A stretch of 64,000 nt of DNA from UBA1181 sp045639525 (GCA_045639525.1 JAZUDI010000026.1:1-64000); one strand, 5' to 3'. Shown: positions 49,498-58,378, counted from the stretch's first letter. Notes: a model not told the origin generated them from the letters alone. A program made the numbers and translations.

Positions 49498-51309
49498 TTA
49501 TTTGGCTATGATGGTCATTTCGCAGGCTTTGCAGTCGAACGAGAGCCTATAGGCCTTGCCGTTGTTGGCGGTTAGTGTCAAGGGCTCCTGGATGTTATCC
49601 TTCTCTTTGTCGCGCAGTTTGCAGTAGCCTAATGCATGGCGAAGGCAGTGCTTACAGGTCATGACGGGAACGCCCGTCACAGCCCTCTTTTCGAAGGAGT
49701 CCGCGATCTGTTTCACTTGATGCTGCTCGAAGAAATCTCTTGCCTTTTGGTTGTGGACATTGCCACGGTAATCTAACTCTAGGGTGATATAGGGGTGATT
49801 GGTTTTCGGAAAGTGAATTTCGCTTCTGTGGCGTTGACGCGACCGCTCCGCCATCAGTGCCTCCAACAAATCTCTTCTCCATTGGGTGAGTGCTCCCGCT
49901 GGGATGAAATAGATCTCGCTTTGGATGGTCACCTCATCTACTCGGAAGATGGTGTTGCCACTCTTCTTGAAGATGGAGACGATGTTCTCCCGTTGGCGGT
50001 CTGGCGATTTGCAAGGCTCCAGTGCCGCGGTGTATCCTATGGTCGCCGAAATATTGTCTTCGTCGGTGATGGTGGCGAACAACTGATTGTCCCGTTCGTC
50101 TATTACGACTTTCGTCGCTATCTTCCGCTCTGCGGACTCTTTGGAGAGCGTCTTCTCGAATGCTTGGTCCAAGTTGCGGTAGAGTATGGTGTTGCTTGGC
50201 ACAAATATCTTTTCCGACGGGGTGATGCTATTTCCCTCGACGGTGTTGGCTCGGAATCCGTGGAATTCGCCGTTGCGTTCCGTGAAGCAAAAACCATCTC
50301 CGTTGGAGAGTTGCTTGTCGGTCTGGACGATAATCTTGCCGTTCCTTGAAAAGGCGGTTCCGATTCGCTCGCCTGTCGATTTGGGCGTCTCCATTTGGAT
50401 GATTTCCCGCTTCCTTCCGTGCAGGAAGTAGTCGATGGAACTACGGTGGAAACTCTTCTCGGTGTCAGGTGTGAAGGTGTAGGTGCAACGACCTGAACTG
50501 GCCTGCTTGTATGTTTGTCCGTCCAATATGCGGTCTAATGCCTGCCTGTAGGACGCGGTGACATTCTTGACATAGGAGAGGTCTTTCAATCTGCCTTCAA
50601 TTTTCAGCGATGAGACGCCTGCGTCGATCAGTTCCGCCAAGTGGGCGGAGAGGTTGAAATCTTTGAGTGAGAGTAGGTATTTGTCTTGGGCCAATATCTT
50701 GCCCGTGGCGTCGGTGAGCGAGTAGGGCAGACGGCAAAATTGCGCGCAGTTGCCTCTGTTGGCGCTTCTTCCGCATCCGTTTTGGCTCATGTAGCAGAGT
50801 CCGCTGTAACTCACGCATAGGGCGCCGTGGACAAAGGCCTCCAGTTGTACTTGGGTGGATTGCGCAATCTCTTTTATTTGCTCTATGGATAGTTCCCTGG
50901 CCAATACGACCTGTTCAAAACCCGCTTTCTCCAGAAATCGCACCTTTTCAACCGTGCGGTTGTCCATTTGGGTGCTGGCGTGGAGCGGAATCGGCGGTAT
51001 GTCCAACTGGGTAATGCCAAAATCCTGAATAATCAGCGCATCTGTCCCTATGTCGTATAATTGGTGGATGATGGTACGGGCTTGTTCCAACTCCTCATCG
51101 GAGAGGATGGTGTTGAGGGCCACATATACCTTCGCATAGTATTGGTGGGCATGTTTGACCAACCGCTCGATCTCCTCGATGCTACTGCCTGCCGCTGCTC
51201 TGGCGCTGAATTGAGGTGCGCCGATGTATACGGCATCCGCACCGTGGTTGATGGCTTCGATGCCGATCTCCGCATTCTTCGCGGGAGAGAGCAGTTCTAT
51301 CTTGCGCAT
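49498..51309 (-). CDS. U32-family peptidase (RlhA-like)
   Basis: A 603-residue U32 protein from ATG 51309 (MRKIELLSPAKN); the open frame above it lies inside metA and is rejected. The TIM-barrel part has GADAVYIGAPQFSARA, EAFVHGALCVSYSGLC and a Cys cluster (CYMSQNGCGRSANRGNCAQFC) for an Fe-S site. The C-terminus (MTCKHCLRHALGYC, FDCKACEM) matches the DUF3656-containing RlhA type, which hydroxylates a 23S rRNA cytidine in E. coli. Its ATG overlaps the metA stop by one base (TAATG), so the two are coupled. Confidence 0.88.
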   Translation of the reverse strand: MRKIELLSPAKNAEIGIEAINHGADAVYIGAPQFSARAAAGSSIEEIERLVKHAHQYYAKVYVALNTILSDEELEQARTIIHQLYDIGTDALIIQDFGITQLDIPPIPLHASTQMDNRTVEKVRFLEKAGFEQVVLARELSIEQIKEIAQSTQVQLEAFVHGALCVSYSGLCYMSQNGCGRSANRGNCAQFCRLPYSLTDATGKILAQDKYLLSLKDFNLSAHLAELIDAGVSSLKIEGRLKDLSYVKNVTASYRQALDRILDGQTYKQASSGRCTYTFTPDTEKSFHRSSIDYFLHGRKREIIQMETPKSTGERIGTAFSRNGKIIVQTDKQLSNGDGFCFTERNGEFHGFRANTVEGNSITPSEKIFVPSNTILYRNLDQAFEKTLSKESAERKIATKVVIDERDNQLFATITDEDNISATIGYTAALEPCKSPDRQRENIVSIFKKSGNTIFRVDEVTIQSEIYFIPAGALTQWRRDLLEALMAERSRQRHRSEIHFPKTNHPYITLELDYRGNVHNQKARDFFEQHQVKQIADSFEKRAVTGVPVMTCKHCLRHALGYCKLRDKEKDNIQEPLTLTANNGKAYRLSFDCKACEMTIIAK

Positions 51310-52226
51310 TATCGGATATGGCTGATGTTGTATGGGGTCTTTTGATAGACGAAGTAGTTCAACCAGTTGGTGAAGAGTAGATTGCCATGGCTTCTCCAAC
51401 GCACCACAGGTCTCTTTTGTGGATCGTCGTCTTCGAAATAGTTGCATGGAATTTGGATATCCATTCCCTTCTCCTTGTCTCTGAAATATTCGTCTTTAAG
51501 TGTGTTGGGCGCATATTCGGAGTGGCCTGTGATGAAAAATTCACGACCGTTTCTGCCTTGCACGATATAAACGCCCGCCTCTTCCGACTCGGAGAGGATT
51601 TTTAAGCCTGAAACCTTTTCGATGTCGGCTCTTTTCACCTCGGTGTGGCGGCTGTGAGGCGCATAGAAGATGTCGTCGAATCCTCTGAATATTGGGTTCT
51701 TCGAATCTAACACTTTGTGCTTGAATACGCCGAATTTCTTTTGAGGTAATGGGTACTTAGGTACACCGTAATAGTGGTACAGACCCGCTTGGGCTGCCCA
51801 ACAGATATAGAGGGTGGAGGTGACGTGCGTCTTCGCCCAATCGAAAATCTCTTTGATTTCGTCCCAGTATGTGACCTCTTCGAACTCATAGTTCTCGATC
51901 GGTGCGCCTGTGATGATCATACCATCGTACCGCTGCTTCTTGATGGAGTCGAAATCCTTGTAGAAGGTTAGCATGTGCTCCATTGGCGTGTTTTTAGAGG
52001 TGTGGCTCTTGATTTTCAAGAGGTCTAACTCGATCTGCAACGGTGTGTTGGAGAGCAGTCTGATAAGGTCCGTCTCTGTCGTGATTTTCAAAGGCATCAA
52101 ATTGAGGACAATGATTTTGAGCGGGCGAATGTCTTGGTTCGCCGCTGATTCAGAGTCCTTCACGAAGATGTTTTCCTTCTTCAATGCATCGACAGCCGGT
52201 AAGTTTGATGGTATGTTTAGTGGCAT
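51309..52226 (-). CDS. metA: Homoserine O-acetyltransferase of the MetA family
   Basis: A 305-residue MetA-type acyltransferase. Cys142 (nucleophile), His235 and Glu237 of the catalytic triad are in ICWAAQAGL and GHSEYAP. Residue 111 is Glu (TGAPIE), the residue known to give acetyl-CoA specificity in this family, where Gly gives succinyl-CoA. It therefore should make O-acetylhomoserine, the substrate of MetY at 15780. A TATCTTTG promoter element lies at 52260-52253. Confidence 0.93.
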   Translation of the reverse strand: MPLNIPSNLPAVDALKKENIFVKDSESAANQDIRPLKIIVLNLMPLKITTETDLIRLLSNTPLQIELDLLKIKSHTSKNTPMEHMLTFYKDFDSIKKQRYDGMIITGAPIENYEFEEVTYWDEIKEIFDWAKTHVTSTLYICWAAQAGLYHYYGVPKYPLPQKKFGVFKHKVLDSKNPIFRGFDDIFYAPHSRHTEVKRADIEKVSGLKILSESEEAGVYIVQGRNGREFFITGHSEYAPNTLKDEYFRDKEKGMDIQIPCNYFEDDDPQKRPVVRWRSHGNLLFTNWLNYFVYQKTPYNISHIR

Positions 52227-52343
52227 ATAATCCTTCTGTTTTTTTCTTTTTGCAAAGATACGAATTTCCGCATAATATTATTATTTTCGCAGTTGAATTC
52301 ATTTGGATTATATTGTGTGTTTTTATTATTTAAATTTCTATTT

Positions 52344-52778
52344 ATGAAAATCAGAAAGTTATTTCATTTGATGTTGACCTCCGTTTTGGGCATGTTGGGA
52401 TGCTCGGAAATCACGGCGGACGAGTATGGCTGCCCTACTGCGGATTTCGAAATGAAGGGAAAGGTTACGAACGAAAAGGGTGAGGCTTTGCCTGATGTGG
52501 AGGTCACCTCTTCAATGATGGAAAAAGATTCGATTGTGCATTATCGTCGTCTGTCCACGACTGGAGAAACGGGCACTTATCAGTTTAAGGAAGATTTGAT
52601 TGGCTTGGGTTGGAAAGACGATGGCTATTCGTTCTCTTTTATCGGCGACACTACGTTGTATGAACCCTATGACACGGTTATCCCTGCTGACCAAATCCAT
52701 TTGAAGGGAGGCGACGGAAAATGGTACGAAGGCAAGGCATCTTTGACGGTGGATGTTGTTTTGAAAGATAAAAAGTAA
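52344..52778 (+). CDS. Putative lipoprotein of an rSAM/lipoprotein system
   Basis: A 144-residue lipoprotein from ATG 52344 with lipobox MLGC (Cys20) and, shortly after, a conserved-looking segment EYGCPTADFEMKGKV. A carboxypeptidase-regulatory-like beta domain follows (VTNEKGEALPDVEVTSS, GTYQFKEDL). Its stop overlaps the rSAM start by one base (TAATG). Bacteroidota families known as the rSAM/lipoprotein system have this pairing; the lipoprotein is the presumed substrate, perhaps near Cys30. The modification has not been determined here. Confidence 0.78.
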   Translation: MKIRKLFHLMLTSVLGMLGCSEITADEYGCPTADFEMKGKVTNEKGEALPDVEVTSSMMEKDSIVHYRRLSTTGETGTYQFKEDLIGLGWKDDGYSFSFIGDTTLYEPYDTVIPADQIHLKGGDGKWYEGKASLTVDVVLKDKK

Positions 52779-53869
52779 TGGAGAAGGATCCTGAAAAAAT
52801 AGGTTTGAAGAAACGTGTGGCCTTGGCCTTGCATGACTGCTACCGTCATAATGCGGCTAAGATCCATGAATTGAAATATCTTTTCTGGGAGACCACTTTG
52901 CGTTGTCCTCTCAGTTGCCAACATTGCGGAAGTGATTGCCGTGCCGACTCTTCTGTCAAGGATATGCCTGTGGCTGATTTCGTGAATGCGGTGAAGCAAA
53001 TCGTTCCGATTGTGGATCCTCACCATACGATGATTGTTTTCACGGGTGGTGAGTCTTTGGTGCGCCACGACCTGGAAGAGGCTGGTCAAGCCATGTGTGA
53101 TTTGGGTTTCCCGTGGGGAATCGTGACCAATGGTTTTTTGTTGACGCCGCAGCGTCTTCAATCACTGCTCAATGCGGGCATGCGTTCTTGTACCGTGAGT
53201 TTGGATGGTCTGGAGGAGTCCCATAATTGGTTGAGAGGTCATGCCGATTCGTTCCGTAGGGCGGTGGCGGCAATCAAATTGTTGCCTGCAACCAATCTTC
53301 GTTTTGATGTCTGTACTTGTGTGAACAACAGGAATTTTGAGGAGCTGCCGCAAATCAAGGAGTTGTTGATTGAATGCGGTGTGAAGGAGTGGCGTATCTT
53401 TACTATATTCCCTGTAGGAAGGGCGGCGAATAATCCTGAGTTGCAATTATCCGACGAGCGTTTCAAGGCGGTCTTCGATTTTATTCGGGAGACGCGCCAA
53501 GAGGGACGGATCAAGCTCTCGTATGGTTGCGAAGGCTTTTTGGGCGATTACGAGATGGATGTGCGTGACAATCTATTTTTCTGTCGCGCAGGTATCAATG
53601 TAGGCTCTGTTCTGGTGGATGGAAGCATCTCCGCCTGCCCTGATTTGCGGGGACGCTTTATTCAGGGAAATATTTACAAGGATAATTTAGCCGATGTTTG
53701 GCAAAACCGTTACCAGGTCATGCGTGACCGCAAATGGACCAAGACGGGCATCTGTAAAGATTGCGATTTCTTCAAACACTGCGAAGGCAATGGTCTCCAT
53801 TTGCGCGATGAAGCCACGAATGAGTTGGCCTTCTGCCATTTGAAGCGGATAAAGGGTGGGTGTCGATAG
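52778..53869 (+). CDS. Radical SAM/SPASM enzyme of an rSAM/lipoprotein system
   Basis: A 363-residue enzyme. The SAM-binding cluster is CPLSCQHC (Cys43, Cys47, Cys50), followed by FTGGESLVR, SLDGLEESHNWLRG and a C-terminal SPASM region with many Cys (FFCRAGINVGSVLVDGSISACPDL, GICKDCDFFKHCEG, FCHLKRIKGGC). SPASM enzymes commonly modify peptides. Translational coupling to the lipoprotein gene makes that protein the leading substrate. The gene converges on the LOG-family gene, eight bases away. Confidence 0.9.
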   Translation: MEKDPEKIGLKKRVALALHDCYRHNAAKIHELKYLFWETTLRCPLSCQHCGSDCRADSSVKDMPVADFVNAVKQIVPIVDPHHTMIVFTGGESLVRHDLEEAGQAMCDLGFPWGIVTNGFLLTPQRLQSLLNAGMRSCTVSLDGLEESHNWLRGHADSFRRAVAAIKLLPATNLRFDVCTCVNNRNFEELPQIKELLIECGVKEWRIFTIFPVGRAANNPELQLSDERFKAVFDFIRETRQEGRIKLSYGCEGFLGDYEMDVRDNLFFCRAGINVGSVLVDGSISACPDLRGRFIQGNIYKDNLADVWQNRYQVMRDRKWTKTGICKDCDFFKHCEGNGLHLRDEATNELAFCHLKRIKGGCR

Positions 53870-53877
53870 CCCCCGCC

Positions 53878-54900
53878 CTATCTATCCACTAAAATCTCGT
53901 CGCCAATCTCTTTGGCCCCCGTTTCGTAAAAATGGCGGAAAATCTCGGTGATTTCGTCCAGATCGTCGGTGAGGGTGAGTTTTAGGTTTTTGTAGATGCC
54001 CTTCTCCATGAATTTCTCCAATAATGGGTAGATAGGTACCTCTTTGTTCCAAAACGTTTTGCCGAAGAATACCATTGGACTGGCGTAGTCGAATGATAAA
54101 TAGTGGTTTTGTACCGCGTCTTGGAAAATTTCCTGCAAAGTGCCCGCACTGCCTGGCGTGTAGATGATGCCTCCGAACGCGAGTGTGAGGATGTTGTCTT
54201 CCCGTATGCTATTTTCGAAGAATTTCGCGATATGGGAGGCGAATGGCGCGGCTGGCTCATGTCCGTAGGTCCAAGTAGGAATGCCCAGACTTTGGTAACC
54301 GTCCTTTTTGGGGTAGGTCCGCATCACGTGGAAGGCCGAGGCCAACCAACCCTCATCTTTGAAGGTAGGGTATTGGCGCAACTCTTTCAATGACTCCGTC
54401 AGTGCCTCGTCGGGATGACCCGCCAACCATGCGCCTAAGTGGGTCGCCTCCATGGCGCCGGGACCGCCGCCGCTGATCATGATGAATCCCCGCTCGGTCA
54501 GTTTCTTGCTCAGCAAGGCGATTTGTCCGTACATCTCGTTGGTGCGCGCCAACGCATGGCCACCCATCACCGCGACGCCTCGCCTTTTGTTGTATTGCGA
54601 GAGAAATCTGCGCATGTTTTTGTTCATGGCGTAGTCGTGAAGCGAGCGGGCCAATAGTTCCTTCTCGTCATCAGCGATTTTCCCAGTCTCTATGTAGTGT
54701 TGGTACACGACGCTATCGTAGCAGGTCGCGAATGTTTCCGGTTTTGTATAGTCGTAGCCTTGGTAGAGGGATTCCGCATTGTATAGGGCGTCTTTCGCCA
54801 CGTCGTAGGGCACGCTTTCCAGTGTCGCCGCTATGTCTTTTACCCTCTCTCTTAGATTGTTCTCCTTTTGTATCATATCCTCGTTTTGATGGTCAAGCAT
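53878..54900 (-). CDS. LOG-family Rossmann-fold protein
   Basis: A 340-residue protein of the LOG/lysine-decarboxylase-like nucleotide-binding family. It has AVMGGHALAR, ISGGGPGAMEATHLGAW and a PGSAGTLQEIFQDA motif. The last replaces the usual PGGxGTxxE, with Ser for Gly and the Glu kept. LOG proteins cleave nucleoside monophosphates at the N-glycosidic bond; some relatives are PpnN-type nucleosidases. Start could also be ATG 54876. Exact reaction uncertain. Confidence 0.82.
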   Translation of the reverse strand: MLDHQNEDMIQKENNLRERVKDIAATLESVPYDVAKDALYNAESLYQGYDYTKPETFATCYDSVVYQHYIETGKIADDEKELLARSLHDYAMNKNMRRFLSQYNKRRGVAVMGGHALARTNEMYGQIALLSKKLTERGFIMISGGGPGAMEATHLGAWLAGHPDEALTESLKELRQYPTFKDEGWLASAFHVMRTYPKKDGYQSLGIPTWTYGHEPAAPFASHIAKFFENSIREDNILTLAFGGIIYTPGSAGTLQEIFQDAVQNHYLSFDYASPMVFFGKTFWNKEVPIYPLLEKFMEKGIYKNLKLTLTDDLDEITEIFRHFYETGAKEIGDEILVDR

Positions 54901-54935
54901 CGCAAGATACGAAAAATATGTATGCGTTATATTAG

Positions 54936-54962
54936 TTGTATGCCAAAATAATCGTACCTTTG
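54936..54962 (+). promoter_or_regulatory. Promoter of the aquaporin gene
   Basis: TTG at 54936 and TACCTTTG at 54955-54962, with 16 bases between. Confidence 0.45.
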
Positions 54963-55014
54963 CGTCACTTTTAGGTATGTACTAAATATTAACTTTAAAA
55001 TTTTATAAATTACA

Positions 55015-55689
55015 ATGAAAAAGTATTTGGCAGAAATGGTAGGAACCATGGTGTTGGTTCTTATGGGTTGCGGCGTAGCCGTAAGTTTGAATTGTGGTGT
55101 TGATACCGCAAGTGTGGTTGGAACCTCTTTCGCATTCGGTTTGGCTGTTGTCGCTATGGCATACGCTATCGGTGGTGTGAGCGGTTGTCACATCAATCCA
55201 GCGATCACTTTGGCTTGCTTGATCACGAAGAGAATCTCTTCAAAGGATGCGGGATGCTATATGTTAGCGCAAGTTGTTGGCGCATTCTTGGGTTCAGGTA
55301 TTCTTTGCTTGCTCACCAGCAATGTTGATGGTTTGTGCGGAACTGGTGCGAATGCTTTGCAAGCGGGTGTAAGCCCATTGGCAGGTTTTATCGCTGAGGT
55401 TGTTTTCACTTGCGTCTTTGTTTTCACTGTGTTGGGTACTACTGATAGCGAGAAGGGCGCAGGAAACTTCGCTGGTTTGGCTATCGGTCTTTGCCTTGTG
55501 TTGGTTCACCTCGTATGTATCCGTTACACTGGTACTTCCGTAAACCCAGCTCGTTCTATCGCGCCTGCAATCTTCCAAGGCGGTGACGCTCTTTCTCAAC
55601 TTTGGATCTTCATCATCGCTCCGTTTGTTGGTGCCGCTTTGGCTGCTTTCGTATGGTGCGCTGTCGCAGGTGACTGCAAGAAGAACTAA
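55015..55689 (+). CDS. Aquaporin (MIP family, AqpZ-like)
   Basis: A 224-residue channel with six membrane helices and both NPA boxes: SGCHINPAITL (about residue 63) and TSVNPARSI (about 183). The second NPA is followed by Arg, the selectivity-filter residue. The filter region looks water-type rather than GlpF-type. Length is normal. It has its own promoter and a strong terminator. Confidence 0.93.
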   Translation: MKKYLAEMVGTMVLVLMGCGVAVSLNCGVDTASVVGTSFAFGLAVVAMAYAIGGVSGCHINPAITLACLITKRISSKDAGCYMLAQVVGAFLGSGILCLLTSNVDGLCGTGANALQAGVSPLAGFIAEVVFTCVFVFTVLGTTDSEKGAGNFAGLAIGLCLVLVHLVCIRYTGTSVNPARSIAPAIFQGGDALSQLWIFIIAPFVGAALAAFVWCAVAGDCKKN

Positions 55690-55729
55690 TGGGGAATGAC
55701 ACATTAGAGAAATAATCTATTAAATGATA

Positions 55730-55771
55730 AGAAATTCGTGAGTCATTTATGACTTGCGAATTTCTTTTTTT
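55730..55771 (+). terminator. Terminator after the aquaporin gene
   Basis: Outer arms AGAAATTCG/CGAATTTCT and inner arms AGTCA/TGACT, followed by a long T run. It touches the ilvC promoter. Confidence 0.88.
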
Positions 55772-55774
55772 TAT

Positions 55775-55782
55775 TATTTTTG
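55775..55782 (+). promoter_or_regulatory. Promoter -7 element of ilvC
   Basis: TATTTTTG matches TAnnTTTG, with a TTG 18 bases upstream at 55754. It lies 49 bases before the ATG. Confidence 0.5.
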
Positions 55783-55831
55783 CACACAATTTAGAGAGAA
55801 TATATAATTGTTTTAAATACATATTTACAAA

Positions 55832-56875
55832 ATGGCAGAAATGAATTTTGGCGGTGTAATCGAGAACGTAGTTACCCGCGAAGAGTTTCCATTGGAGAAA
55901 GCTCGTGAAGTTTTGAAAAATGAGACCATTGCAGTTATCGGTTACGGTGTGCAAGGACCTGGTCAATCAATGAACTTGCGTGACAACGGTTTCAATGTAA
56001 TCGTTGGTCAACGTCCAGGTAAGACATATGACAAGGCAGTTGCTGACGGATGGGTTCCAGGTGAGACTTTGTTCGGTATCGAGGAGGCTTGCCAAAAGGC
56101 AACTATCATCCAAGTTCTTCTTTCAGACGCCGCTCAAATCGAGTGCTGGCCAATGATCAAGAAATATTTGACTCCAGGAAAGACTTTGTACTTCTCTCAC
56201 GGATTCGCAATTACTTGGAATGACCGTACAGGTATCGTTCCTCCAAAGGATGTTGACGTTATCTTGATCGCTCCTAAGGGATCAGGTACTTCACTTCGTC
56301 GTATGTTCGTTCAAGGCCGTGGTTTGAACTCTTCATACGCTATCTATCAAGACGCTTCTGGCCACGCATGGGAGAAGGTTATCGCTCTTGGTATCGGTGT
56401 AGGTTCAGGTTACTTGTTCGAGACTACTTTCACTAAGGAGGCTACTTCTGACTTGACAGGTGAGCGTGGTTCTTTGATGGGTGCTATCCAAGGTTTGCTT
56501 TTGGCTCAATACGAGGTTCTTCGTGAGAATGGTCACTCTCCATCAGAGGCATTCAACGAGACAGTAGAGGAGTTGACTCAATCTTTGATGCCTCTCTTCG
56601 CTGAGAACGGTATGGACTGGATGTACGCTAACTGCTCTACCACTGCTCAACGTGGTGCTTTGGATTGGATGACTCCTTTCCACGATGCTATCAAGCCAGT
56701 TATGCAAAAGCTTTACAACTCAGTTATCACTGGTAACGAGGCACAAATCTCTATCGATTCTAACTCTAAGAAGGACTACCGTGCTGGATTGGAGAAGGAG
56801 TTGGCTGCTCTTCGTGAGAGCGAGATGTGGCGTGCTGGTGCAGTTGTTAGAAAACTTCGTCCTGAGAACAACTAA
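55832..56875 (+). CDS. ilvC: Ketol-acid reductoisomerase
   Basis: A 347-residue class I KARI in the valine/isoleucine pathway. The Rossmann loop GYGVQGPGQ (about residue 37) and the IAPKGSGTSLRR region precede the C-terminal metal-binding domain with ETTFTKEATSDLTGERG and AFNETVEELTQ. It stands alone here, without ilvB, ilvN or ilvD. It has its own promoter and terminator and strongly biased codons. Confidence 0.96.
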   Translation: MAEMNFGGVIENVVTREEFPLEKAREVLKNETIAVIGYGVQGPGQSMNLRDNGFNVIVGQRPGKTYDKAVADGWVPGETLFGIEEACQKATIIQVLLSDAAQIECWPMIKKYLTPGKTLYFSHGFAITWNDRTGIVPPKDVDVILIAPKGSGTSLRRMFVQGRGLNSSYAIYQDASGHAWEKVIALGIGVGSGYLFETTFTKEATSDLTGERGSLMGAIQGLLLAQYEVLRENGHSPSEAFNETVEELTQSLMPLFAENGMDWMYANCSTTAQRGALDWMTPFHDAIKPVMQKLYNSVITGNEAQISIDSNSKKDYRAGLEKELAALRESEMWRAGAVVRKLRPENN

Positions 56876-56896
56876 TCATTGCTTCTTATATAAAGG

Positions 56897-56925
56897 AAGG
56901 CGGTCCGGATGGATCGCCTTTTTTG
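56897..56925 (+). terminator. Terminator after ilvC
   Basis: AAGGCGGTCC and GGATCGCCTT pair (one mismatch) around GGAT, followed by TTTT. Confidence 0.85.
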
Positions 56926-56951
56926 CATAATAATTAAACCATTTTGATACG

Positions 56952-57890
56952 ATGTTAAATAGAATAATTGCCATTGTCTTAATTGCATTTTTGCCGTGTG
57001 CTGTCATGGCGGAGGAGGCTATTGATTACCAAAAGAAGCAAGCTGTCGTAGTGGCTAAAAAAAACACTATTTTTAGAGGCGATCAATATGAGGCTGATAT
57101 TATTATGTCAAATCCCACGCCTAAGTGTACTTATAGAGTCTTTCTGGATGAGAAGGAAATGGAGGGTGCTCACTATAGTAAAAAGGGAAGTGATGTTGGT
57201 AATATAGAATGTCGTGGATATATTCTAGAGACTAACAAGAAGGGGATAAGCAGAAAATATCCTTTCGCTTTCAATTATCAAGTGATTGAACCTTGGGTTG
57301 ATATGTCTGTGGTTGGTGGCAATGTGTTGTATGCGGGATATTCGAGTAAGATAGAAGTTTCAGTTCCTGGTGTCCCTCAAAGTGAGTTGCGTATGGGTGC
57401 TGTTAATGCTAGTGTACAACGGACTGAAAACGGGTTTATCGTAAAGCCTATAAAAATTGGGGCAAATTGTGTATTGGGTGTCTCTGCGTATATAGATGGA
57501 AAATCTTGTTTTATCGGACGTAGAGAGTTCCGTGTGGCTCCTCTTCCTACCCCTACAATTAATATAAAGAGAGGAGAGCGACTATATAATAATGGAATCA
57601 GTAAAAAAGCGTTTTGCGATACGGACTCTGTTGTGGTAGCGGCGTTGATTCCTGACTATGAATTGGCAGATGTTCGCTTTGTCATTTCGGAGTTCGATGT
57701 GAAGTGTGTGGTGGATGGTAAATGGGTGGTTTGTCATTCAAATTCTTCTGTTGTGACGGAAGAGATGAAAAACGCAATCAGTAAACTACGCGAAGGCGAT
57801 TCGTTTTTCTTGTCTGATGTGAAGATGAAGGGAGATGATCGAATTCCACGTACCATGTCCGCGGAATTTAAGATTAAGGCATCTCGTTAG
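56952..57890 (+). CDS. Orphan GldM-like periplasmic protein
   Basis: A 312-residue exported protein with a signal peptide (cut after VMA). It follows the C-terminal domain pattern of the T9SS protein GldM/PorM: FAFNYQVIEPWVDMSVVGGNVLYAGYSS, then a VPGVPQSELRM stretch, FRVAPLPTPTINI, and the final KLREGDSFFLSDVKMKG. It lacks the N-terminal membrane helix and the first domains; full GldM has about 510 residues. No gldK/L/N genes are nearby. It may be a soluble paralog that binds T9SS parts or substrates. Confidence 0.72.
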   Translation: MLNRIIAIVLIAFLPCAVMAEEAIDYQKKQAVVVAKKNTIFRGDQYEADIIMSNPTPKCTYRVFLDEKEMEGAHYSKKGSDVGNIECRGYILETNKKGISRKYPFAFNYQVIEPWVDMSVVGGNVLYAGYSSKIEVSVPGVPQSELRMGAVNASVQRTENGFIVKPIKIGANCVLGVSAYIDGKSCFIGRREFRVAPLPTPTINIKRGERLYNNGISKKAFCDTDSVVVAALIPDYELADVRFVISEFDVKCVVDGKWVVCHSNSSVVTEEMKNAISKLREGDSFFLSDVKMKGDDRIPRTMSAEFKIKASR

Positions 57891-58104
57891 TTTTGGGCTT
57901 CGTTGATTGCCCGTTTTACTTCCTGAAAGTGCCGCACTAAAATAATTCTTCCTTTTTTTTCGTAAAAGTGGTGCGTGGAATCATAAAAAAATCCCCCATT
58001 TCACCGAGAAAACAGCCTTTTGCCGATAAATTCGCCGAATTTTTCACACTAGTTGCCGAATTAATACAATGCGAAGTCTATATGTCACCCTATATTTGCA
58101 ATGT
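57891..58104. other. Gene-free region after the GldM-like gene
   Basis: No gene is seen. It contains a short AGTGC/GCACT dyad (~57928) and a T run; the 11-base sequence ATTAATACAAT occurs here (58060) and again 110 bases downstream. Confidence 0.4.
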
Positions 58105-58246
58105 CATCGGGAACGAACAGCGGTTCTGAACGATGATTCAGAATTAAACCAATTGACATATATGCTTACATTAATACAATAGTCTGCTCATTAATTGACA
58201 ATCGTTAATGGTCTCTCCATTCTAAACCTTGGGAGAGGCCTTTTTT
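58091..58246 (+). ncRNA. Candidate small RNA with promoter and terminator
   Basis: A TATATTTG -7 element (58091-58098) would start a transcript near 58105. Inside are two hairpins (GAAC/GTTC at ~58116 and TTCTGAA/TTCAGAA at ~58125) and, at the end, a clear terminator: GGTCTCTCC/GGAGAGGCC (58210-58240) plus TTTTTT. Predicted length is ~140 bases with no real ORF. It might instead be a terminated leader RNA for the downstream GH30 gene; no known family is recognised. Confidence 0.45.
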
Positions 58247-58378
58247 ATTTAATGATAGTCGGTTCTATGAAGTCAATTAAGAATGTTTGATGGCGGTTTA
58301 AATAATTTTTTCTTCTGTTGTTTGCTGAAATTTTTGTATTATCGTTGAATTTGTGATACAACTTATCAACTTTTGTTT

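Noticed and set aside
51310..51447. N-terminal extension of the U32 peptidase frame into metA
   Set aside because: The extension lies inside metA coding sequence, and ATG 51309 gives the standard MRKIELLSPA start.
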